From: Erythrobacter oryzae
GTDB lineage: Bacteria; Pseudomonadota; Alphaproteobacteria; Sphingomonadales; Sphingomonadaceae
Assembly (NCBI RefSeq): GCF_030271515.1
Contig: NZ_JASCXI010000001.1
Location: forward strand, 248,001 to 312,000
Length of the DNA stretch: 64,000 bases
Direction: 5' to 3'
The position numbers were made by a program, and so were the translations under genes. Shown one piece after another: positions 1 through 7,898 of this stretch (positions within the stretch are counted from its first letter, which is position 1; every line of letters starts with the position of its first letter). The notes under the pieces were generated by a model. The model made no database searches and was not told the DNA's origin. It was given only the letters and a program-made list of their open reading frames with translations.

Positions 1-603
1 AAGACCCCGATCACCCCCACGGGCGGTGTTGTGGGGCTTAAAGGTTCGCTCGCTCCCGATGGCGCGATCGTGAAGGTTGCCGGGATGGCGCGCCTGCAAT
101 TCTCCGGCCCCGCGCGGGTGTTCGATTGCGAGGAAGACGCCTTCGCCGCGGTCGAAAGCCGCGACATTGCCGAGGGCTGCGTGATCGTCATCCGCTACGA
201 AGGCCCGCGCGGCGGGCCGGGCATGCGCGAGATGCTCTCGACCACCGCCGCGCTCTACGGGCAGGGCATGGGCGAGAAGGTCGCGCTCATCACCGACGGG
301 CGTTTCTCCGGCGCGACGCGCGGCTTCTGCATCGGCCATGTCGGCCCCGAAGCGGCTGATTGCGGCCCCATCGCGCTCGTCGAGGATGGCGACATCATCA
401 GCATCGACGCGGTCGCTGGCACGATCGATCTCGAGGTCGCCGAAGAGGTGCTCGCCGAGCGCCGCGCGAAGTGGCAGCCGCGCAGCAACGACTACCAATC
501 GGGCGCGCTGTGGCGTTACAGTCAGGTCGTCGGCAAGGCGCGCTACGGGGCGCTCACCCACCCGGGCGCGAAGTCGGAGACCCATGTCTTCGCGGACATC
601 TAG
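1..603 (+). CDS. ilvD: Dihydroxy-acid dehydratase, C-terminal part (5' truncated by window)
   Basis: The reading frame is open from base 1, so only the last 200 residues are present. IlvD dehydrates 2,3-dihydroxy-3-methylvalerate and 2,3-dihydroxyisovalerate to the 2-keto acids in isoleucine and valine synthesis; it is cytoplasmic and uses an Fe-S cluster. The visible part has the family's C-terminal signatures: [32 protein letters not shown], and [12 protein letters not shown] followed by GHVGPEA. It ends [10 protein letters not shown]. The related sugar-acid dehydratases (Edd/AraD type) share this fold, so the substrate is inferred from similarity. The downstream lipoprotein gene overlaps its last 20 bases. 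Confidence 0.85.
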   Translation, partial: KTPITPTGGVVGLKGSLAPDGAIVKVAGMARLQFSGPARVFDCEEDAFAAVESRDIAEGCVIVIRYEGPRGGPGMREMLSTTAALYGQGMGEKVALITDGRFSGATRGFCIGHVGPEAADCGPIALVEDGDIISIDAVAGTIDLEVAEEVLAERRAKWQPRSNDYQSGALWRYSQVVGKARYGALTHPGAKSETHVFADI

Positions 604-931
604 CGCGGCGCTGGCATTTGCGATGCTGGCCGGGTGCGGGGCGCAAAGCCCCGGGCCTCAGGGCCAGACCATCGCCTGTGCCATCGGCAAGGGCGCGGAC
701 TTTGCCGATGTCTGCACGCTCGAGCGGGTCGCGGGCAGCCCGCAGATCATCCTCCACCATCCCGATGGCGGGTTCCGGCGGCTGATGATCGATCCCGCGA
801 ACGGCGCGCCCGACGCGCTCGACGGGGCCGATCCGGTGGTGCTCGAACAGGGCTCGGGCGTGTGGCAATTCGCCATCGGGTCGGACCGCTACCGCTTGCC
901 CCGCGAGCCCGGCCCGGCGCCCACCTCGTGA
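584..931 (+). CDS. Small hypothetical lipoprotein
   Basis: A 115-residue protein starting at an ATG inside the 3' end of ilvD. A short hydrophobic signal ends in the lipobox LAGC, so it is probably an exported, lipid-anchored protein. The mature part contains three acidic/aromatic stretches ([40 protein letters not shown]) that look like a small beta-rich domain; two further cysteines lie near its start. I do not recognise a named function. Its stop overlaps the GTG start of the NAD(P)HX repair gene (GTGA), so the ilvD-lipoprotein-nnr genes are probably co-transcribed. Confidence 0.7.
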   Translation: MSSRTSSAALAFAMLAGCGAQSPGPQGQTIACAIGKGADFADVCTLERVAGSPQIILHHPDGGFRRLMIDPANGAPDALDGADPVVLEQGSGVWQFAIGSDRYRLPREPGPAPTS

Positions 932-2316
932 CCCTCGCACAGGTCCTCACCACCGCACAGATGCGCTCTGCCGAGCAGGCGCTGTTTGACGCGGGGACTT
1001 CGGTCGGCGACCTGATGGAGACCGCAGCAGGGGGCGCGGCCGAGTGGATCCGCCGGATCGCCGCGCGGCGCTCGGTCACCGTGCTGTGCGGCCCCGGGAA
1101 CAACGGCGGGGACGGCTATGTCATCGCCCGGCGGCTGCGCGAGGCGGGCAATGCGGTGAGCGTCATCGCCCCGCTCGCCCCCGCCACCGACGCCGCGCGC
1201 GCGGCGAAGGCGCGATGGGACGGGCCGGTCGGCACATCGGGCGGCTCAGGGGGCGATATCTTCGTCGACTGCCTGTTCGGATCGGGCCTCGGCCGCCCGC
1301 TCGTGCCCGCGCACGCGCTGCTGCTGCGCGACCTTGCCGCTCAGGCGCGCATCAAGGTGGCGGTGGATATGCCCTCGGGGGTGGCAAGCGATACGGGCGC
1401 GGTGCTCGGCGAAAAGCTTCCGGCCTACGACCTGACGCTGGCGCTCGGAGCATGGAAATTCGCGCACTGGAGCCTGCCGGGCCGCGCTCTGATGGGTCAG
1501 ATGCGGCTTGTGCCGATCGGGATCGGGCGGGTCGAGGGGGCCGCGCAGCTGGTCGGGAGGCCGCGCCTCGCCGCTCCCGCCGGCGACAGCCACAAGTATC
1601 GCCGCGGTCTCCTCGCCATCATCGCGGGCGCCATGCCGGGGGCGAGCCTGCTCGCTGCGAGTGCGGCGCAGCGGGCGGGGGCGGGCTATGTGAAGCTCCT
1701 TGCCCCCGCCGCCGACCTGCGCACCCCGCCCGAGGTGGTGACCGACACCGCGCCCTTGCCCGACGCGCTCGCCGACCCTCGCATCGCCGCCGTATTGGTC
1801 GGGCCCGGCCTCGGGCGCGGCGAGGCGGCAGAGGAGGCGCTGGCGGCAGCCTTGCAGGGATCGTGTGGGCTGGTCATCGACGCCGACGCGCTGATGCTCC
1901 TCACCCCCACCATGTTGATCCAGGAGCGGCCGATCCTCGCCACCCCTCACGACGGCGAACTCGAAACCCTGTGCCGCAAATTCGGCATCATCGCCGAAAG
2001 CCGCCGCGACCGCGCTTTGGCGCTCGCCAAGGTCAGCGGCATGGTGGTGCTCGCCAAGGGCCCCGACACCTGCGTCGCCGCGCCCGATGGCAGGCTCGCG
2101 CTCGCGCTCCCGGCCTCGAGCTGGCTTTCGGTGGCGGGGACGGGCGACGTCCTCGCCGGGATCGCGGCGAGCCGGATGGCGACCGGGCGCGATCCCTTCA
2201 TCGCCGCCTGCGAGGCCGTGTGGCTCCACGGCGAGGCGGCGCGGCGGGCAGGCGCGGCTTTCACACCATCGCAGCTTGCCGAAAGGGTCTCCGAGGCGCT
2301 AGCGGCGGCCTTGTGA
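928..2316 (+). CDS. nnr: Bifunctional NAD(P)H-hydrate epimerase / ADP-dependent NAD(P)H-hydrate dehydratase
   Basis: A 462-residue metabolite-repair enzyme that epimerises and dehydrates damaged NADHX and NADPHX back to NAD(P)H in the cytoplasm. The N-terminal YjeF_N half (about 1-210) shows GPGNNGGDG at 55-63 and VDMPSGV. The C-terminal ribokinase-like half shows HKYRRGLLAIIAG, GPGLGRGE, VIDADAL, TPHDGELE and AGTGDVLAG at 403-411, the ADP-binding and catalytic loop. The length suits the fused two-domain form. The GTG start overlaps the previous stop by GTGA, and the C-terminal stop overlaps the next GTG in the same way, indicating translational coupling on both sides. Confidence 0.9.
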   Translation: MTLAQVLTTAQMRSAEQALFDAGTSVGDLMETAAGGAAEWIRRIAARRSVTVLCGPGNNGGDGYVIARRLREAGNAVSVIAPLAPATDAARAAKARWDGPVGTSGGSGGDIFVDCLFGSGLGRPLVPAHALLLRDLAAQARIKVAVDMPSGVASDTGAVLGEKLPAYDLTLALGAWKFAHWSLPGRALMGQMRLVPIGIGRVEGAAQLVGRPRLAAPAGDSHKYRRGLLAIIAGAMPGASLLAASAAQRAGAGYVKLLAPAADLRTPPEVVTDTAPLPDALADPRIAAVLVGPGLGRGEAAEEALAAALQGSCGLVIDADALMLLTPTMLIQERPILATPHDGELETLCRKFGIIAESRRDRALALAKVSGMVVLAKGPDTCVAAPDGRLALALPASSWLSVAGTGDVLAGIAASRMATGRDPFIAACEAVWLHGEAARRAGAAFTPSQLAERVSEALAAAL

Positions 2317-3509
2317 GCACCTCCGAAGAGATCATCCGCCTCGCCGCCAAGGGCGACGGCGTCACCGCCTCCGGGCGCCATGTCGCGGGCGCGGTGCCGG
2401 GGGACCTGGTGGACGAGGGCAGGGCGATCACTCCGGGCCCGCACCATCAGACCCCGCCTTGCCGCCACTTCGAGACCTGCGGCGGGTGCCAGTTGCAGCA
2501 CGCGGACGATGCGGCGCTCGCCGCTTTCGTCACCGAGCGCGTGGTCAATGCCGCGCGCGGGCAGGGGCTGGAGCCTGCCGACATTCTCCCCGTCCACCTC
2601 TCGCCCCCGCACACCCGCCGCCGCGCGGGGCTGCACGGGCTTCGCGTCGCGCGCGGCGCGGTGCTGGGCTATCGTGAGGGCGGATCGCACCGCGTGGTCG
2701 ATCTCGCCGAGTGCCCTGTCCTGCATCCCGCGTTGGCCGCGCTGATCGGGCCGCTACGCAAATTCGTCGCCGCGCATGGCCCCAAGGCGATGGTCGGGAT
2801 CGACCTGACGCTCGCCGATCAGGGGGTCGAGGCGAGCTTCTCGAACTTTCCCTTGGAGGGTCTCGGCCCGACCGAGGCGGCGCTCGATTTCGCGCGCGAT
2901 CAGGGACTTGCGCGGCTCTCCTTCGATCAAGGCTACGGCCCCGAGACGGTATGGGAGCCCGAGCCGGTGACGGTGACGCTCGGTGGGGTGCCGGTCGGCC
3001 TGCCGGCAGGGGCCTTCCTTCAGGCCACGCACGATGCCGAACATCGCATGGCCGCCGATGCCGCCGTGTGGCTCAAAGGTTCGCTGATAGTGGCGGACCT
3101 GTTCGCGGGGCTCGGCACCTTCGCATTCGCACTCCGTGAGGGCCGCAAGGTGCTCGCCGTCGAGGCCGAGCAGGCCGCGCATCTTGCCTGCAAGGCGGCG
3201 GGCGCGCGGGCGGGCGGACAGGTGCTGGCGCTCCACCGCGACCTGTTCCGCAATCCGCTCCAGCCGGCTGAATTGAACCGCTTCGACGCCGTGCTGCTCG
3301 ATCCGCCGCGTGCCGGTGCCCGCGCGCAGATCGCCGAGATCGCGGCGAGCACGCTGTCGCGCGTCGTCTATGTCAGCTGCAACCCTTCGAGCTGGGCGCG
3401 CGATGCGGCGGTGCTGGCGGGGGCGGGGTTCGGCCTCTCGAAGCTGCGCCCGGTCGGCCAGTTCCGCTGGTCGACCCATGTCGAACTGGTGAGCCTGTTC
3501 GAGCGTTAG
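2313..3509 (+). CDS. Class I SAM-dependent RNA uracil-C5 methyltransferase (TrmA/RlmD family)
   Basis: A 398-residue protein of the TrmA/RlmC/RlmD family, which methylates C5 of a uridine in tRNA or rRNA. Four cysteines at about 50, 56, 59 (CGGC) and 134 match the 4Fe-4S cluster of RlmC/RlmD-type enzymes. The SAM-binding loop is LFAGLGTFAFAL, followed by LDPPRAGA. The catalytic nucleophile is Cys356 in YVSCNPSSWARD. The expected N-terminal TRAM domain is minimal or absent, since the protein starts only about 50 residues before the cluster. The target base cannot be read from sequence. The GTG start overlaps the upstream stop. The 3' end overlaps the convergent hydrolase gene by four bases. 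Confidence 0.85.
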   Translation: MSTSEEIIRLAAKGDGVTASGRHVAGAVPGDLVDEGRAITPGPHHQTPPCRHFETCGGCQLQHADDAALAAFVTERVVNAARGQGLEPADILPVHLSPPHTRRRAGLHGLRVARGAVLGYREGGSHRVVDLAECPVLHPALAALIGPLRKFVAAHGPKAMVGIDLTLADQGVEASFSNFPLEGLGPTEAALDFARDQGLARLSFDQGYGPETVWEPEPVTVTLGGVPVGLPAGAFLQATHDAEHRMAADAAVWLKGSLIVADLFAGLGTFAFALREGRKVLAVEAEQAAHLACKAAGARAGGQVLALHRDLFRNPLQPAELNRFDAVLLDPPRAGARAQIAEIAASTLSRVVYVSCNPSSWARDAAVLAGAGFGLSKLRPVGQFRWSTHVELVSLFER

Positions 3510-4291
3510 GCCGCCCGCAGCGCTTCCAATAGTTCCGCTTCCAGCCAGCCGCGGTGTTCGGGCTCGACATAGGCGTGGCCCGCGCCCTCGCAGCGGCGGA
3601 TGCGGGGGTCGCTGCTGTCCCACGCGGCTTCGAAGACCTGCGCGGTGCGGTCGGCGGTGGCGAGGAGGATGCGGACATCGCCGGCGAAGCCCGCAAGGCC
3701 TGCGGCCATTTCTGCTGCAAGGCCCGACGGCGGCGGGGGCGGCTTCAGCGCATGGACCACCCCGCGCGCGAGTTTGGCGAGGTTCACGCCTCCCGTCGCC
3801 AAGCGCATGATCTCGCGCGGGTTCTTCAATTTCTCGAGATAGCGCGCCCGCACCGCTTCGGGGGGCGGAGTGCTGTCGACCACGTCGCTGTCCTCGATGG
3901 TCCAGGGGTTGGAGAGCACCAGCCCCGCGCAACCCGCGCCGCCCGCCAGCATCAGCGCCGAGGCCGCGTCGCAGTTGCCGAAAGCGATCACGCGGGTGAC
4001 TGCGGCGGCTTGTCCCCGGAAGGCGGCGAGGGCGGCTGCAATATCCTCGGCGGAGTGGCGGAAACCGCGGTTCTCGCCCTCGCTGTCGCCCACCCCGCGG
4101 CGGTCGAAGCGGAAGACCGGGAAGCCTGCCGCGGCGATGCGTGCGGCCATGTCGGCCTGCCCGCCGAATGCGCCCGAGCGGATCTCGTTGCCCCCGCTCA
4201 CGATCAGCAGCCCGGTGGTGCCGGGCGCGTCGTCGAGCGTGCAGGCGAGCATCGCGCCGTCGCAGACGAAGGTGCCCGGCAGCCGGCTCAT
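3506..4291 (-). CDS. Exosortase A system-associated hydrolase 1 (alpha/beta hydrolase-like)
   Basis: A 261-residue alpha/beta-hydrolase-fold protein matching the family that accompanies exosortase A loci (hydrolase 1 type). Visible are a GGNEIRSG strand-loop, FRFDRRGVGDSEGE, and a C-terminal GAGHAYVEPE with a possible catalytic His239. The position of the usual nucleophile elbow G-x-S-x-G reads FGNCDAAS, so Cys107 stands where serine is expected. As I recall the family, a G-x-C-D-A motif is typical here. The substrate is unknown. Its ATG overlaps the stop of the second hydrolase (ATGA), and it is the last gene of the minus-strand arm. Confidence 0.75.
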   Translation of the reverse strand: MSRLPGTFVCDGAMLACTLDDAPGTTGLLIVSGGNEIRSGAFGGQADMAARIAAAGFPVFRFDRRGVGDSEGENRGFRHSAEDIAAALAAFRGQAAAVTRVIAFGNCDAASALMLAGGAGCAGLVLSNPWTIEDSDVVDSTPPPEAVRARYLEKLKNPREIMRLATGGVNLAKLARGVVHALKPPPPPSGLAAEMAAGLAGFAGDVRILLATADRTAQVFEAAWDSSDPRIRRCEGAGHAYVEPEHRGWLEAELLEALRAA

Positions 4292-4974
4292 GCGGGGGCT
4301 CCGGCAAGGCTCTGAACGATGCGCGCTGCGAGGCGGTCGGCTTGGCTCGCGTCCTCGTCCGGCTCGGCGCGCAGCCACAGGCCGGGGCCGCCGATGGCGC
4401 TCTGGGCGAGGTCGGACTGGCCCGGGGCGAGCACGGGTTCGGCGGTCTCGAGCGCGGCGAACAGCGCCGGGCCGATCGCCCAGCCGCCGAGCGTGAGGCC
4501 CGCCGCGCGGCCTTCGGCCATCAGCGCGTCGGTGGTCTCGGTGATCCCCGCCTCGCGCGCGGCAATGGTGCGGGCGCGGATCATGCCGCGCAGCAGTTTG
4601 GGCCCGGACAGCGCGGCATAGTGCCAGCCGGGCAGGGCGGGGGGCGCGATCAGCGCCCCGGCGCGGATCGCCAGCACATGGGTCGCGCGCAGGGCCTCGG
4701 CAGCGGCGGTCATGGCCGCGCGCCAGCCTTCGAGCGTCTGGTCGGTGAGCGGGGCGAGGCTCTCGTTGCACCCCGGCAGGTCGGGCAGCAGGCAGTCCAC
4801 GCCTGCGCGGTCGAGCCGCCGCATCACTTCGATGGTGAAGCGCCGCAGCTTGTTCGCCTCGTCGAACCATGCGGGGCACACCAGCAGGCGCAAATCGCGC
4901 CCGCGGTCGAAGGCGACCAGCAGTTCTTCCCGCGCCGGGGTGCCGTCAGTGGCGGGCGGGGTCCAGGTGAACAC
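4288..4974 (-). CDS. Exosortase A system-associated hydrolase 2
   Basis: A 228-residue protein with an alpha/beta-hydrolase-like order: VCPAWFDEANKLRRF near residue 35, DLPGCNES near 66, and a C-terminal stretch LWLRAEPDED. The expected nucleophile turn reads AIRAGALIA (Arg104-Ala-Gly106), so it lacks the catalytic serine and may be non-hydrolytic or use another residue. It resembles the hydrolase 2 family found beside exosortase A. The start is GTG, 15 bases downstream of the acyl carrier protein stop. The gene is coupled to hydrolase 1 by an ATGA overlap. The name is from locus context and family memory; the biochemical role is unknown. Confidence 0.7.
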   Translation of the reverse strand: MFTWTPPATDGTPAREELLVAFDRGRDLRLLVCPAWFDEANKLRRFTIEVMRRLDRAGVDCLLPDLPGCNESLAPLTDQTLEGWRAAMTAAAEALRATHVLAIRAGALIAPPALPGWHYAALSGPKLLRGMIRARTIAAREAGITETTDALMAEGRAAGLTLGGWAIGPALFAALETAEPVLAPGQSDLAQSAIGGPGLWLRAEPDEDASQADRLAARIVQSLAGAPA

Positions 4975-4989
4975 GCGAAGGCGGAGGGC

Positions 4990-5274
4990 TCAGCGGCCGC
5001 CGAGCTTGGCCTCGGCAAAGGCGCGCAAGGCCCCGTAGGTCTCGAGCATCTCGCCGTCCACGTCATCATCTTCGATGACGATGCCGAGCCGGTCTTCCAT
5101 CTCGGTCAGGAGCCCGGCGACCGCCATCGAATCCAGTTCGGGGAGGTGGCCGAACAGGCCGGAATCGGGCCCGAAGGCCTGCGCCTGGTCAGGATCGAGG
5201 CCCAGCACATCGGCGATCAATCCCTTGAGTTCAAGGTCGAGCGCGGCGCCATCGAGGTTGTGCGAAACGGTCAT
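4990..5274 (-). CDS. Acyl carrier protein, exosortase A locus
   Basis: A 94-residue acidic carrier protein. The phosphopantetheine attachment motif is LDSM with Ser49, followed by the usual helix (AVAGLLTEMEDRLGI) and a long acidic loop (EDDDVDGEM). It should carry an acyl or aminoacyl thioester delivered by the AMP-forming ligase encoded divergently at 6357. It lies between the two hydrolases and the acyltransferase in the minus-strand arm. It is distinct from housekeeping AcpP in motif context (LPELDSMAV rather than DSLDTVE). The product carried is unknown. Confidence 0.85.
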   Translation of the reverse strand: MTVSHNLDGAALDLELKGLIADVLGLDPDQAQAFGPDSGLFGHLPELDSMAVAGLLTEMEDRLGIVIEDDDVDGEMLETYGALRAFAEAKLGGR

Positions 5275-5326
5275 CGGCTATGCAAAAGTCCCTGCGCGGC
5301 CCCTGTCCTCGGGGCCTTGGCGGCGG

Positions 5327-5355
5327 GGCTTAGCCATGCGGGGCCACTGGTGCAA
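5327..5355 (-). promoter_or_regulatory. Candidate sigma-70-like promoter for the ACP-hydrolase genes
   Basis: On the minus strand TTGCAC (5355-5350) is followed after 17 bases by TAAGCC (5332-5327), about 53 bases upstream of the carrier-protein ATG. It lies in the only gap of the minus-strand arm. A GC-rich inverted repeat (GGCCCC 5298-5303 with GGGGCC 5311-5316) lies between it and the ATG. Found by eye only. Confidence 0.3.
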
Positions 5356-5366
5356 GTTTTGCAGGT

Positions 5367-6338
5367 TCACGCCGCGCGGCGCAGCAGTCGCTTGGCGAGC
5401 GGGGGCCATGCCCGGGGGACACGCGGATCGAGGCAATCGATGCGGTAGCGCTGGCGCACCTCCTCCATCCAGTCGGCCTTGTAGCTCTGGTCGCCGGTGC
5501 CGAAATCGACCAGCGCCACGCGGTCGATGTCGATCACGTGGGCAAACAGCTCGGCGGTGAGCGTGGTGCCGGCCGAGAGGTGCTTGTGGCTTTCGAGATG
5601 GGCGAGCTTGTGGATGTAGGCCGTGCCGTTCTCGACCGTCCAGGCCTGCGCTGCGACCGCGACGCCATCAGCGCGCGCGATGCCGAGCCTGAGGCGGCCC
5701 GCCGCGCCTTCCGCTTCGGCAAAGGCGCGCAGCATGGCGGGCTGATCCTCGGCGGGCTTCCAGCTGGCGGCGTAGATCGCCTCGTAGTCGGCCCAGACCT
5801 GTGGGTCGAAGCGGGTGAGCACTTCGACCTCGACCTTCTTCGCCTTGCGCTTGAGCGTCGTGCGCAAGGGGCCGGGGCGGGTCTCCCAGTATTCGGCGAA
5901 GCTGCGGCCGCGTACGGGGAGCACGTGGTTGATGTCGCAGGGCTCGACCGCGACCTGCCACCCCGCGGCGCGGAAGGCGCGCGCAAGCCGGGTCGCCGAG
6001 CCGTCTTCCTCGGGCACGGGCTCGAGCGTGACGCGCCAGCTCCTGCTTTTGAGCTGACGCGCGATGGCTCCGAGCAGGCGATCACCCGCTTCGCCCGCCG
6101 GAGCCAATTCGCGCCAGGTGAAAGAGTACCAGTTGCGCAGGGGTGTGATTCGCCCGCCGCTTTCGGTCAGGGCGAGGGCGGCGCTGCTCCCTGCGTCGCT
6201 CGCGATGGCGACCAGCGGGACGAGCCCCGTGTCGGCCAGCAACGCGAACCATTCGGCGCGGTCGAAGGGCGCAGCAGCCTGCACGCCAGACAGCGCTTGC
6301 AAGACGTTAACGCTATCGTGATACCGCGCTTCGATCAC
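5367..6338 (-). CDS. GNAT/FemAB-like acyltransferase, exosortase A locus
   Basis: A 323-residue protein of the Acetyltransf_6/BioF2-like type (duplicated GNAT fold related to FemAB). The C-terminal core is recognisable: VAAQAWTVENGTAYIHKLAH, then a serine/glycine turn LSAGTTLTAEL, and DFGTGDQSYKADWM, the acceptor-binding loop typical of the family. The likely start is the GTG at 6338 (VIEARYHDS). An upstream ATG at 6473 would run 117 bases into the divergent ligase gene and is less plausible. Such proteins transfer acyl or aminoacyl groups, so with the carrier protein downstream it may take its donor from ACP; that link is inference. Confidence 0.7.
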   Translation of the reverse strand: MIEARYHDSVNVLQALSGVQAAAPFDRAEWFALLADTGLVPLVAIASDAGSSAALALTESGGRITPLRNWYSFTWRELAPAGEAGDRLLGAIARQLKSRSWRVTLEPVPEEDGSATRLARAFRAAGWQVAVEPCDINHVLPVRGRSFAEYWETRPGPLRTTLKRKAKKVEVEVLTRFDPQVWADYEAIYAASWKPAEDQPAMLRAFAEAEGAAGRLRLGIARADGVAVAAQAWTVENGTAYIHKLAHLESHKHLSAGTTLTAELFAHVIDIDRVALVDFGTGDQSYKADWMEEVRQRYRIDCLDPRVPRAWPPLAKRLLRRAA

Positions 6339-6356
6339 TGAAAGTCCGTATCCTTC

Positions 6357-7898
6357 ATGCCGTGCCCGCCCGATCCTGTCCCGCGTCCGCTCGACCACCT
6401 CGCCGAACTGGCGGGGGCGGCGGGTCGCGGGGAGAGCCCGGCGCTGGTGCTTCGGGACCGCACCCTTAACCACGAGGAGTTAAGACAGCGTGTTGCGATG
6501 CTCGCCGGATGGCTGGCGCGTGAGGTGCCCGCGAGGGGCGCGCGGGTGGCGAGCTGGGCGGCAAAAGGCGAGCTCACTTGCCTGCTGCCGCTGGCGGCGG
6601 CGCGCGCCGGATTGGTGCACGTGCCGATCAACCCGCTGCTCAAGCGTGCGCAGGTCGCGCATATCCTTGCCGACAGCGGCGCTGTGCTGCTGATGGGAAC
6701 GCCCTCGCGGCTTGCTTCGCTGGAGCAGGGCGATCTGCCCGGGGGCTGCACGGCGCTGGGCGAGGTCGAGGCGCTGGCGGCCGCGGAGGCGGCGGGGCTG
6801 GAACTGGGAGCTTCCGAGGCCGATCGGGATGAACTGGCCGCGATCCTCTACACTAGCGGTTCCACCGGGCGCCCCAAGGGGGTGATGCTGAGCCATGCCA
6901 ATATGTGGCTCGGCGCGGTGAGCGTGGCGCATTATCTCGGCCTCGGCATCGACGACGTGACGCTGGCTGTCCTGCCGCTGTCCTTCGATTACGGGCAGAA
7001 CCAGCTTCTCTCGACATGGTTTGCGGGCGGGAGCGTGGTGCCGCTCGATTTCCTCTTCCCCAAGGACGTGGCGAAAGCCTGCGCGAAGCATGGCGTGACG
7101 ACGCTCGCCGCGGTGCCGCCCCTGTGGGTGCAGCTGACCGAGGCCGATTGGCCCGAGGAAGCCCGTGCGCCCTTGCGGCGGCTGACCAACAGCGGCGGGG
7201 CGCTGACGGTGGAACTGGTGCGATCGCTTCGGGGGATGTTCCCGCAGGCACGGCTGTTCCCGATGTACGGCCTCACCGAAGCCTTCCGCTCGACCTATCT
7301 CGACCCGGCGCTGGTCGACACCCACCCTACCTCGATGGGCAAGGCGATCCCGTTCGCCGAGATCCTAGTGGTGAACGACGCGGGCGAGGTTGCTGCCGAT
7401 GGCGAAGAGGGCGAGCTCGTCCATTGCGGCCCGCTGGTGGCGCAGGGCTACTGGCAAGACCCGGAGCGCACGGCCGAGCGCTTCAGGCCCGCGCCCGCCG
7501 CGTCGACCTATGGCGGGATGGCGGTCTGGTCGGGCGACCGCGTGAGGCGCGACGCGGACGGGTTGCTCTATTTCGCCGGGCGGCGCGATGCGATGATCAA
7601 GAGCGCGGGCAACCGCATCTCCCCGCAGGAGATCGAGGAGGCGGCGCTCGCCTCCGGCTTCGCGGTCGAGGCGGTGGCGCTGGGCGTGCCCCATGCGCGC
7701 CTCGGGCAAGCGGTGCATCTGGTGGTCCGCGGCGACGAAGCTGCGCGCGAGGAGCTGGTGAAGCGCCTCCAGCGTGACTTGCCCAATTTCATGCAGCCAC
7801 AGATGATCCACTGGCGCGAGGCTATGCCGCTCAATCCCAATGGCAAGATCGACCGCACCGCGCTTCAGGCCGAGCTCAATAAGGAATTCGCAGAATGA
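6357..7898 (+). CDS. AMP-forming acyl-CoA ligase / adenylation enzyme, exosortase A-associated
   Basis: A 513-residue ANL-superfamily enzyme that activates a carboxylate as acyl-AMP and passes it to CoA or, here, possibly the nearby carrier protein. The P-loop-like motif ILYTSGSTGRPKG is at 163-175. MYGLTEAFRS (A5), the SGDRVR-type hinge and the C-terminal catalytic lysine (Lys497 in NPNGKID) are present. It lies 18 bases from the divergent acyltransferase start and overlaps the decarboxylase by ATGA. The family is the acyl-CoA ligase associated with exosortase A. The acid substrate is unknown; an amino acid is possible, because a decarboxylase of the ornithine/diaminopimelate type follows. 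Confidence 0.85.
   Translation: MPCPPDPVPRPLDHLAELAGAAGRGESPALVLRDRTLNHEELRQRVAMLAGWLAREVPARGARVASWAAKGELTCLLPLAAARAGLVHVPINPLLKRAQVAHILADSGAVLLMGTPSRLASLEQGDLPGGCTALGEVEALAAAEAAGLELGASEADRDELAAILYTSGSTGRPKGVMLSHANMWLGAVSVAHYLGLGIDDVTLAVLPLSFDYGQNQLLSTWFAGGSVVPLDFLFPKDVAKACAKHGVTTLAAVPPLWVQLTEADWPEEARAPLRRLTNSGGALTVELVRSLRGMFPQARLFPMYGLTEAFRSTYLDPALVDTHPTSMGKAIPFAEILVVNDAGEVAADGEEGELVHCGPLVAQGYWQDPERTAERFRPAPAASTYGGMAVWSGDRVRRDADGLLYFAGRRDAMIKSAGNRISPQEIEEAALASGFAVEAVALGVPHARLGQAVHLVVRGDEAAREELVKRLQRDLPNFMQPQMIHWREAMPLNPNGKIDRTALQAELNKEFAE

Noticed and set aside
5351..5363. TGCAA-GTT-TTGCA inverted repeat downstream of the acyltransferase stop as a terminator
   Set aside because: Arms of only five bases and no U-tract; it also overlaps a better explanation as part of a -35 box.
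6357..6473. Longer acyltransferase start at 6473
   Set aside because: It would overlap the divergent ligase gene by 117 bases, and the extra residues (RRALPATRRPRQFG) look like antisense shadow of the ligase.
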